Origin: Ancistrus triradiatus
Taxonomy: Eukaryota > Chordata > Actinopteri > Siluriformes > Loricariidae
Assembly (NCBI GenBank): GCA_025084515.1
Contig: JAJAGP010000202.1
Coordinates: forward strand, 62,001-126,000
DNA length: 64,000 nt
Reading direction: 5' to 3'
Below, piece after piece: positions 59,801-64,000 of the stretch; position 1 is the stretch's first letter, and each line of letters begins with the position of its first letter. Under the pieces are notes generated by a model. That model was not told where the DNA came from. It saw nothing but the letters and a program-made list of their open reading frames with translations, and did not search any database. Made by a program: the position numbers and the translations under genes.

Positions 59801-62264
59801 TATTTTCTTGCATTTGGTGATTGCTGAACTGTTTATTTATTTATCAAATTAATATCCATATTTATTGACATTTTCATTAAAAAGGTGATCAACTACAGCT
59901 TGTTATATTAAGCTGACTGCAAAAGGCATGCGTCTTGGCATTGGAGAAACAACCCTAACCCAGTTTAAAGTTCAGAATCGTCTCAGCCAGGTAACAAAAA
60001 AATGGATATTGGGTTCAGTAAGTGGGAGTGGCCCATCCCTCATCTTTGTCCTATAGCATCAGTAGCTTCTTATGTTACAGGGTTGGGTGGTTTCACTGAT
60101 GCAGACTGTTTGGTTAGTTGGGAGGAGAGGTGTGCAATTAACATCAAAGGAGTGTGTCGAGACATAAAACTTTAAAAGAGCCAATTATTTCATTAGCACT
60201 ACTCAATTTTAACTGCCTTCTGAGCATACTTGAGTAAAACGCCCATTGGGCTAATTCATTGAGTATTAAGAAAATAATATAAGCTTGCATATATGCTTCC
60301 TCAGTCTTCTTGTTGATCACTCATGATTAATAATGTTTCGTAAATGTTCTATTTGCCCAGGAAGTAAAATGCTGGTCTGTATGGTGAGCCCCAAATTCCA
60401 GTCTCCCACACTCCCATGGCAACCTCTACAGTTCTTATTACAGCAATGAATATGCTCAGTAGACATTTAAGAGAGTTGCAAATAGTTTGTTTGCCACTTC
60501 GTTCCCGTTACTCCATTACACCTTCTCATACAAGGAATCACTTTTAAGAAGAAATACAGAGAAATACTGTTCACAGAGCTTTCTACAAACAGCGTACTCA
60601 CTACTGCTACTCAAATTATGTAACCCACATCTACCTCTCCCTCCAAATGACCTTCTGAGTGAGGCTGCAAGCGACAAACAGAGAAGTGAAATAAAATAAG
60701 ACCCACAAATACAAATGTGAAATACAAAGGTGGAGTGAGACCTGGTTCACAGCCCATGATTTGCACGAACAAGAAATCATATTACATATCAACACAAAGC
60801 TGACATTGTACATAAGAAAACATGAATACATCTGTTATTCAACCTGGACTACACGCATATATCCTACGGAAATAAAAATCCCTAAATGATTTGCTTAAGC
60901 AAATACTGGGAAAACTAAACCTAGACGGCATAAAGTGAGTACAGAGGTGCTTGTCCGGAGGTTGGCTCGGTTTGGTTTAATCCTGCTCATACATTCCTCA
61001 CCCTGCCTCACCATGACAACTCTTTGTGGGAGATACAACTAAAAAACATTAACAATTCCTCCTCTCTGCTGGGGAGAAACACATTATATGCATCAAGCAC
61101 CACATACTGGGCTAAAAGTTTGACTGGTGCCCAAAATATTAGTTTACACTACATAAACCTAAGGCTTCAAACTAAATGTTTTAAGACAGAGGCATGCAGG
61201 TTCTCAAAATTCAAGTTATGCTTGGCAAATAAAAAGAACTTTAAAAATCACATAAAGCTTCATCAATGGCTGTTTTAAAATCTGGAGACTTTCATTAGAT
61301 TAATTACTCATGATCTCCTCACAAATTATCCTCTGACCCTGACACAATACACATCTGTATCTCTCTCTGCAGTGGGAACTAGGAATATGGATTTTGGAAC
61401 TTTCTCCAACAATGTTTAACGAACAATTCATATTTATGGTTACGCTGTGTGTGCTGGGTCTGGAACACACCTGATCGCACCAGCCTGTCCAGCCTTTCCA
61501 TGCTGGGAGAAGGAACTCTGGAGCGAGGGCTTCCTGGGTTAGAGCACTCAGATGCTCCATCCATCCCAAACGACTCGTCTTGGTTTAGCATGAGTAGCTC
61601 CTTTACACATTTGTGGCAGACGCTGTGCTGGCATGGTAGAATGAGGGGGTGCGTAAAAAGTTCCTTGCAAATCGGGCATATCAGCTCTCGCTCTATGTTC
61701 CTTATAGGAACCTGCAAACAGGAGGAGGCAAGAACAGCGTTGGCAGAGGTCTGCAAAATATCAAAATGTTAACAGCTCAGGGAAACATTCTGCTGTCCCT
61801 CAGAGCAGGTTAACTATTAGACTGTAACACGTGCACTACTAAGACATTTCCTAACAAAAGTAGATATCACACACATTGGCACACTAGAACCTGTCCTATG
61901 CAGTTCGCAATTTCTACGCTGGTTTCGGATGAGCTGAAACCCCCTGCACCCCAAATAAAGCCTCATTTACATATGAAAAGCTACGTGGGGAAAGGGGGAA
62001 GAGGCAGCACGCCATTGTTGAGTAACTGCTTAGTTTCTCGGTTGGAATTCTACATGTCCGAATGTAAATACTTAGAGAGACGTTGTTATAAACTCTGTTG
62101 TTAATTAACAACGGGGCTTCACTTCTTTCCTCGTCTCGTCTCGTCTGTTATCAATACAAAATGAAAGCGGCCACACCGTTTGTGTTTTGCAGATTCATCT
62201 CACTATTCAATCATTTTCTTGCATCACTTACCCCACTCGAAATGCGTCGCGCAGTCGTGGACAT
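30518..62264 (-). CDS. trim36: trim36, complete ten-exon coding region (E3 ubiquitin ligase, TRIM class C-I)
   Basis: Coding exons, in transcript order: 62264-62232, 61711-61471, 55190-54841, 50511-50365, 49922-49827, 44347-44094, 43742-43621, 40033-39734, 35037-34740, 30869-30518. Summed length is 2193 nt (730 residues plus TGA) and every junction keeps frame; every intron is GT-AG. Domain order: RING (about 23-117, interrupted by a Ser-rich insert), B-box 1 (about 156-200), B-box 2 (212-244), coiled coil (about 250-365), COS box (about 365-410), FN3 (about 415-512), SPRY (about 514-730). This is the TRIM36 layout, and human TRIM36 is, from memory, 728 residues. The family comprises microtubule-associated E3 ligases; TRIM36 is linked to cell-cycle control and, in frog embryos, to vegetal microtubules and dorsal axis formation. 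The first coding exon is the least certain part: the start MSTTARRISSG does not resemble the mammalian N-terminus and may be one of several alternative first exons. Confidence 0.93.
30936..32277 (+). mobile_element. Tc1-like transposon with CAGGTGTGAAAAAGTGTT ends
   Basis: Long inverted ends: CTTCCTGATTTCCTAG near 30960 and its inverse near 32250, flanked by TA at the left. The plus strand has frameshifted transposase text (SVKYGGGSVMVWGWFAASGP at about 31635-31695, then NDPKHSSK-like). It sits in the last trim36 intron, 66 bp from the exon 10 acceptor. Confidence 0.8.
32280..33735. other. trim36 intron, no exon seen
   Basis: Includes an (AAAT)n run at 32586-32620. At 32520-33005 it has a worn retroposon-like tail ending in CTATATAAAGATTATTATTA, probably an L2/SINE 3' end. 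I see nothing else. Confidence 0.4.
33738..34445 (-). mobile_element. Tc1-like fragment, family CAGTGGTGCTTGAAAGTTTG
   Basis: The left end is a worn terminal repeat (GCTGCTTGAAAGTTTGTGAA). On the minus strand MFWMDETKIYF (first catalytic D) is readable near 34300-34330, and QQDSDPKRTN (second D region) near 34050-34085. It stops before the HTH-coding region. Confidence 0.7.
34740..35037 (-). CDS. trim36: trim36 exon 9: first half of SPRY domain
   Basis: 298 nt, phase 1 to 2, from VFGFLFNEKCGFSAERLLLS to RDSSSPR. It includes the conserved LDYIIGDTGISHGRHYWAF segment. Acceptor CCTCAG, donor CAAG|GTAATG. Confidence 0.93.
35251..36658 (-). mobile_element. Tc1-like transposon, decayed (relative of 45197-46814)
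   Basis: Ends CAGTCCCCTCCAATAATTGG and its worn inverse at about 36658. The inner text (CACTCTCCTCATCATCTCC, TTTTTGGACTGAGGTGACC) is parallel to 45580-45650. A GC-richer insert lies at 36184-36330, and poly(A)-rich patches at 36340-36370 and 36494-36514. Confidence 0.7.
36184..36330. repeat. GC-rich insert inside the Tc1 relic
   Basis: Starts GGGCGTTCTCACACTAGACA and has high CpG (GTGCGATTGCGGCGTATTG). It is compositionally unlike its host and reminiscent of a fish hAT-like MITE end. Right end unclear. Confidence 0.4.
37303..37665 (-). mobile_element. small Tc1/mariner deletion derivative (CACTGACCAGTCATAAAATT)
   Basis: Left CACTGACCAGTCATAAAATT and right ATGTTATGGCAAATTCAGT are worn inverted ends. 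The inside includes CCTAATATTGTGTAGGTC and TCATTCCAGT-type transposase debris. About 360 bp. Confidence 0.6.
37670..39000. other. trim36 intron, nothing recognised
   Basis: AT-rich; no exon or classifiable repeat seen. Confidence 0.35.
39005..39112 (-). repeat. fragment of DANA/V-SINE-like SINE
   Basis: The minus strand reads GGCTTCCTCCTGTTACTC, then AGGTGGATTGGTAACTCCAA. This is the body of the SINE at 14135-14308 without its tRNA head. Confidence 0.55.
39267..39456 (-). repeat. tRNA-derived SINE, AAATGTAAATG family
   Basis: Full copy with A box, B box and tail; lies 278 bp downstream (transcript sense) of trim36 exon 8. Confidence 0.85.
39734..40033 (-). CDS. trim36: trim36 exon 8: fibronectin type III domain
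   Basis: 300 nt, phase 1 to 1, beginning VPDPPMIDLCQSRVYNEG and ending HTPPAPG. It covers a whole FN3 fold, including the HHVVEYRKL and CRYTFRVRSR strands. Acceptor CCCACAG, donor CCAG|GTACAT. Confidence 0.93.
40630..40811 (-). repeat. tRNA-derived SINE, AAATGTAAATG family
   Basis: Same architecture; the B box is GGTTCAGATC and the middle is slightly shortened. Confidence 0.82.
41605..41850. repeat. dispersed fish repeat (ACTCACTGTCCATTTGATCA)
   Basis: Contains ACTTTGTAGTTCTACAGACT, TCAGGACCCCCACAGGACCT and ATGTGGTGGTTGTGTGGTAG. I recognise it as a repeat scattered in otophysan fish genomes, but I do not know its class. Confidence 0.5.
42075..43085 (+). mobile_element. Tc1/mariner-like relic
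   Basis: The plus strand keeps DHIVWRQIQVLF (first D region worn) near 42485 and IFQQDNAHPSTARV near 42730-42770 (second D). There are many stops and the ends are not found. Confidence 0.65.
43116..43568. mobile_element. Tc1-like deletion derivative (CAGTACAAGAAGTTTTAGGCC)
   Basis: Left end TTTTAGGCCACC and right end TGGCCTAAGACTTTTGCGC are inverted repeats, each bordered by TA. 453 bp with no usable transposase. Its right end is 53 bp from the trim36 exon 7 donor. Confidence 0.7.
43621..43742 (-). CDS. trim36: trim36 exon 7: COS box
   Basis: 122 nt, phase 2 to 1. The junction codon AG|G gives R, followed by VQKATESLKTFHPAANPSFD. Acceptor GTCCAG, donor GGAG|GTAAGT. COS boxes in class C-I TRIMs mediate microtubule binding. 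A small DNA transposon begins 53 bp downstream, inside the following intron. Confidence 0.92.
44094..44347 (-). CDS. trim36: trim36 exon 6: coiled coil and start of COS box
   Basis: 254 nt, phase 0 to 2, from ENGQLAERQAHEHFERLF to QTAKQLHIR. It holds the conserved run SGLVGYAQEVLKETDQSCF, diagnostic for TRIM36. Acceptor AATGCAG is good; the donor (TCAG|GTTCCA) lacks a purine at intron position 3. Confidence 0.92.
44824..44867. repeat. poly(A) tract, 44 A
   Basis: An uninterrupted run of A just upstream of trim36 exon 6; on the trim36 strand it is poly(T). The length may be an assembly estimate. Confidence 0.9.
45197..46814 (-). mobile_element. near full-length Tc1-like transposon, 1618 bp
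   Basis: Bounded by TA (45195-45196, 46815-46816). Ends CAGTGGCCTCCCATAAATTT and the inverse of AATAATTATGGAGGGCACTG. It carries a transposase in three overlapping frame pieces (next entry). The best-preserved DNA transposon in the window. Confidence 0.9.
45432..46433 (-). pseudogene. Tc1 transposase, frameshifted
   Basis: Probable start MGKTKEHSIQVRQMC at 46433. Two HTH segments follow (GYKKIAIRLHLSISTVRGIK; LTVTELQQMVASWGHVSKTT). The core follows as WSDETKIELFG (first D, about 45990), QQDNDPKH (second D, about 45710) and NPIENLWRELK (E, about 45620), with 34 residues between the second D and E (DD34E). Frame shifts occur near 46000 and 45775, so it is broken. Ends LAKGGCTKY. Confidence 0.88.
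46977..47810. mobile_element. outer decayed element with CACGATAC/CGATAC repeats
   Basis: Left TCACGATACAATAAGCATCA and right TGCGATACGATGCATACTGC, then TGCGATACACTG, are repeated CGATAC motifs around the pogo-like insert. The boundaries and class are uncertain. Confidence 0.4.
47041..47615 (+). mobile_element. pogo-like deletion derivative with DNA-binding-domain remnant
   Basis: Ends TACCGTATTTTTCGGACCAT and ATGGTCCGGAAAATACGGTA, inverted repeats including the TA target. Plus strand 47360-47478 reads AVQHGHRAAAREFNINESMI then RKWRKQEDALRQ before a stop, like the N-terminal Brinker/CENP-B-type helix-turn-helix of pogo transposases. No catalytic domain remains. Confidence 0.65.
48081..48685 (+). 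mobile_element. Tc1-like deletion derivative (CACTATATTGCCAAAAGTAT)
   Basis: 605 bp, ends CACTATATTGCCAAAAGTATTC and ACTTTTGGCAATATAGTG, TA at the left. It has a 180-codon open stretch, but this is transposase debris (RAMRRLQWYKPRRHWTL) joined by deletion, without D/D/E residues. Confidence 0.75.
48690..49826. other. trim36 intron, no exon seen
   Basis: AT-rich. At about 49200-49290 CCAGCGGTATCAAACATATG resembles a worn hAT end of the type GTGGTGTCAAACTCATGG, without a partner end. Confidence 0.35.
49827..49922 (-). CDS. trim36: trim36 exon 5: start of coiled coil
   Basis: 96 nt, phase 0 to 0, 32 residues (EKLSKSINYLIS...MIRHTE) with heptad-like hydrophobic spacing. Acceptor CAACAG, donor GAG|GTAAGA. 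The segment aligns well with the TRIM36 stretch following B-box 2. Confidence 0.92.
50365..50511 (-). CDS. trim36: trim36 exon 4: B-box 2
   Basis: 147 nt, phase 0 to 0, 49 residues from VLMCPEHEME to SSAYKVLK. Zinc ligands are visible at C212, H215, C224, C227, C232, C235, H241 and H244. Acceptor CTCTAG, donor CAAG|GTACGC. Confidence 0.94.
50927..51120 (+). repeat. tRNA-derived SINE, AAATGTAAATG family, best plus-strand copy
   Basis: GACTGTGGTGGCCTAGCGGT (A box), GGGTTCAAATCCCACC (B box), CTTGAGCAAGGCCGTTAACC, GTCGCTCTGGATAAGGGCG, tail AAATGTAAATG. RNA polymerase III promoter boxes look intact. Confidence 0.88.
52036..53647 (+). mobile_element. full-length Tc1-like transposon, 1612 bp (CAGTGGTGCTTGAAAGTTTG)
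   Basis: Ends CAGTGGTGCTTGAAAGTTTG and CAAACATTCAAGCACCACTG, inverted repeats of at least 35 bp with two mismatches or fewer near the tip, bordered by TA. Three truncated relatives lie at 24652, 27345 and 33738. Confidence 0.88.
52396..53440 (+). pseudogene. Tc1 transposase, frameshifted
   Basis: Starts MAQTKEISEDLRKRVVDAHQ at 52396, with the paired-like HTH (YRSISKEFGLHRSTVRQIVY) and GRPTKITPRA linker. Frame breaks after DPQGN (about 52645) and again later. NVLWTDETKIELFG (first D) at about 52830 is kept; HELNLRENGG and the region of the second D follow in another frame. No intact protein. Confidence 0.82.
54841..55190 (-). CDS. trim36: trim36 exon 3: end of RING and B-box 1
   Basis: Enters in phase 1 (G|GG) and leaves in phase 0 at AAG|GTAGGC. 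It supplies the last RING pair CPGC (C114, C117), then a conserved linker with HDIDLGERGI, then B-box 1 starting C156-x2-C159 and continuing through CMDCKASYCNECFKLNH. It ends at NFRPK, just before B-box 2, as in mammalian TRIM36. The acceptor polypyrimidine tract is weak. Confidence 0.92.
55444..56163 (+). mobile_element. Tc1-like transposon, heavily deleted (family copy C)
   Basis: 720 bp, both CAGTGGGGCAAAAAAGTATTT ends present and bordered by TA. Only 5' UTR, HTH debris and the far 3' end remain. Lies 254 bp upstream (transcript sense) of trim36 exon 3. Confidence 0.85.
56659..56790 (-). other. possible cryptic or alternative exon in trim36 intron 2
   Basis: A GC-rich island in AT-rich intron. 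The minus strand has a strong acceptor-like tract (TTTTTTTCTCCCTCCTC...CTGAG) followed by an open stretch with (Ser)5 and HAVLQMLSAPPLLEQPNAPM before a stop. If joined to exon 2 (phase 1) the frame would instead read poly-Gln, MRQQQQQPAPACRA. I match neither to a known protein, so it may be chance. Confidence 0.25.
57603..57700. mobile_element. Tc1-like terminal fragment (CGCTACATGACCAGAAGTTT)
   Basis: Preceded by TA; resembles the common fish end TACACTATATGACCAAAAGT. No partner end seen. Confidence 0.4.
58365..59179 (+). mobile_element. mariner-like element, internally deleted, 815 bp
   Basis: Ends CAACCTCAAATGAGAAAAAG and CTTTTCTGATTTGGGGTTG with TA on both sides. The plus strand keeps RNGCHPLQTKDEKDHPDCYQ. 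Third copy of the family at 1075-3332. Confidence 0.8.
59182..61465. other. trim36 intron 2, nothing recognised
   Basis: No exon or classifiable repeat in about 2.3 kb. Confidence 0.4.
61471..61711 (-). CDS. trim36: trim36 exon 2: first half of RING finger
   Basis: The acceptor (pyrimidine-rich, ending TTTGCAG) is followed by VPIRNIERELICPICKEL. It carries the first zinc ligands C23 and C26 and the C-x-H-x2-C-x2-C core CQHSVCHKC. A Ser/Pro-rich insert with SNPGSPRSRVPSPSMERLD follows, typical of TRIM36 and TRIM46. The exon ends in phase 1 at CAG|GTGTGT. Confidence 0.93.
62132..62150. repeat. short CTCGT tandem repeat in trim36 intron 1
   Basis: Three consecutive CTCGT units. Confidence 0.6.
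62232..62264 (-). CDS. trim36: trim36 coding exon 1 (11 residues, probable start)
   Basis: ATG at 62264 begins MSTTARRISSG and ends in phase 0 at a strong donor (GTAAGTG). The next exon also opens in phase 0, giving ...SSG-VPIRNIEREL. The exon lies about 150 bp downstream of a GC-box promoter block. It was chosen because position, donor and phase all fit, not because the peptide is conserved; an alternative first exon elsewhere is possible. Confidence 0.6.
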
Positions 62265-62394
62265 CGTAAATAAGTTAATTGGTTTTTAAAAAAAAGCTTG
62301 TTAAAAGCAGAATCTGTACGAAACAAACAGCACTAAGCGCTAAACAACGAGCGACTGATGAGACTCACACGCTGCTCTTTGGTATAAGGAAAGC

Positions 62395-62480
62395 CAGTGA
62401 GAAAAGCCGGGCAAGGGGCGGGATCCCGAAAATCGCCTTTAGCAACGCGGATGTATGCAAATTAGGGGGCGGGGTCAAGC
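62395..62480 (-). promoter_or_regulatory. trim36 promoter block: GC boxes and octamer
   Basis: In an AT-rich surrounding, this short CpG-containing block has GGGGCGGG at 62415-62422, GGGGGCGGGG at 62465-62474 (Sp/KLF-type sites) and the octamer ATGCAAAT at 62455-62462 (POU-type site). It lies about 130-210 bp upstream of the probable trim36 start codon. No TATA box is evident. The role is inferred from position and motifs. Confidence 0.55.
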
Positions 62481-62699
62481 GCGGAATTAAACGATTTCAC
62501 CCGGATTATCACGATTAATGCTACTGCAGCTACTACTTGTAATACTAATTCACTCACTTTACATACTTGCTTAATCCAATTCAGAGTCGACGCAGGTGGA
62601 TTAACCTGCAGCACAGGGCGTAAGGCAGGATATAACTCGAGACAGGGTGCCAGTAAATCACATGCAAGTCACATGGATGCACAAACACTGGTACAAGTA

Positions 62700-64000
62700 C
62701 AGTGGGGCAAAAAAGTATTTAGTCAGCCACTGATTGTGCAAGTTCTCCTACTTAGACAGATGAGAGAGGTCTGTCATTTTCATCATAGGTACACTGAGAG
62801 ACAAAATGAGTAAAAAAAAAAAGTCCAGGACATGACATTGTAGGATTTTTAAAGAATTTAATTGTAAATTATGGTGAAAAATAAGTATTTGGTCAATAAC
62901 AAAAGTTCAACTCAATACTTTGTAACATAACCTTTGTTGTTGACAGAGGTCAAACGTTTCCTGTATGTCTTCACCAGGTTTGCACATATTGTAGCTGGTA
63001 TTTCGGCCCAATCCTCCATGCAGATCTCCTCTAGAGCAGTGATGTTTTGGGGCAACACAGACTTTCAACTCCCTCCACAAATTTTCTATGGGGTTGAGGT
63101 CTGGAGACTGGCTAGGCCACTCCAGGACCTTGAAATTCTTTTCACGGAGTCACTCCATCATTGCCCGTATGGTGTGTTTGGGATCATTGTCATGCTGGAA
63201 GACCCAGCCATGTTCCATCTTCAATGCTCTCACTGATGGAAGGTTTTGGCTTAAAATCTCACGATACATGGCCTCATTCATTCTTCCCTTAACACGGATC
63301 AGTCGTCCTGAACACTCTACAGAAAAACAGTCCCAAAGCATGATGTTTCCACCCCCATGCTTCACAGTAGGTACGGTGTTATTAGGATGCAACTCAGCAT
63401 CCTTTTTCCTCCAGTTGAGTTTTTCACAAAAAGTTCTATTTTAGTTTCATCTGACCACATGATATTCTCCCAATCCTCTTCTGGATCATCCATATGCTCT
63501 CTGGAAAACTTCAGACGGGTCTGGACACGCCTGGTACTGCAGGATCTGAGTCCCTCTGGGCGTAGTGTGTTTCTGATGGTAGCCTTTGTTACTTTGGTCC
63601 CAGCTCTCTGCAGGTCATTCATCAGGTCCCTCCGTGTAGTTCTGGGATTTTTGCTCACCATTCTCAAGATCATTTTGACCCCATGGAATGAGATCTTGCG
63701 TGGGGCCCCAGATCGATGGAGATTATCAATGGTCTTGTATGTCTTACAATTGCTCCCACCGTTGATTTATTCACACCAACCTGCTTGCCTATTGTAGATT
63801 CACTCTTCCCAGCCTGCTGCAGGTCTACAATTTTCTTCCCGGTGTCCTTCGACAGCTCTTTGGTCTTGGCCATGGTTGAGTTTGGAGTCTGACTGTTTGA
63901 GGCTGTGGACAGGTGTCTTTTATACAGATAACAAGGTCAAACAGGTGTCATTAATACAAGTAACGAGTGGAGGACAGAAGAGCTTCTAAAAGAAGAAGTT
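62700..64000 (-). mobile_element. Tc1-like transposon, runs off the right edge (family copy D)
   Basis: Begins CAGTGGGGCAAAAAAGTATTT next to TA. It is the most complete of the four family copies: minus-strand transposase start MAKTKELSKDTGKKIVDLQQ at 63873, second HTH MVSKNPRTTRRDLMNDLQRA, IMWSDETKIELF (first D, about 63455), QHDNDPKHT (second D, about 63190). Frame breaks separate these. The 5' terminal repeat lies beyond 64000. Confidence 0.87.
62940..63873 (-). pseudogene. Tc1 transposase, frameshifted (copy D)
   Basis: From MAKTKELSKD at 63873 to the NKGYVTKY-type C-terminus near 62930. Shifts occur around 63670, 63390 and 63150, and there is a small loss in the segment coding the region after NPIENLW. 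The D/D residues are visible; no intact frame. Confidence 0.82.

Overview
The window is vertebrate nuclear DNA, almost certainly from a teleost fish. It has spliced genes with GT/AG introns, long AT-rich introns, tRNA-derived fish-type SINEs, an L2-like LINE tail and many decayed Tc1/mariner and hAT transposons. There is no operon structure, no prokaryotic gene and no CRISPR array. Some repeat types (for example the block near 41.6-41.85 kb) remind me of otophysan genomes, but I cannot fix the species.

Two host genes are present, both on the minus strand. The right half (62264 down to 30518) is a complete trim36 gene. I can join ten coding exons whose splice phases all agree, giving a 730-residue C-I class TRIM protein (RING, two B-boxes, coiled coil, COS box, FN3, SPRY). 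A GC-box and octamer promoter block lies just upstream at about 62.40-62.48 kb, and a 3' UTR of up to about 1.8 kb follows the stop. The left part holds the 5' coding portion of ccser1: one large serine-rich exon (18216-17094) and one short exon (9679-9495). The rest of that gene runs off the left edge. A CpG-richer block at 23.87-24.45 kb may be its promoter and untranslated first exon.

Nearly everything else is mobile DNA or featureless AT-rich sequence. 1-9.5 kb and 9.7-17 kb are ccser1 introns with a mariner-like element split by a MITE, two Tc1 relics, a palindromic Tc1-related element and SINEs. 18.3-19.6 kb is a hAT-type element with a second element nested inside and an 8-bp target duplication. 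20.3-22.1 kb is a 5'-truncated L2-like LINE. 24.6-28 kb carries Tc1 and mariner fragments. The trim36 introns hold at least ten more DNA-transposon copies, including a nearly full-length Tc1 (45197-46814), a full-length Tc1 nested in a mariner-like element (52036-53647) and a pogo-like relic (47041-47615). A Tc1 copy begins at 62700, upstream of trim36, and runs off the right edge. All transposase frames seen are broken.

I found no undescribed gene system. The most informative structures are the foldback Tc1 element at 10006-11136, whose intact arm preserves the empty site of a LINE insertion, and several transposons lying within 50-70 bp of trim36 or ccser1 splice sites.
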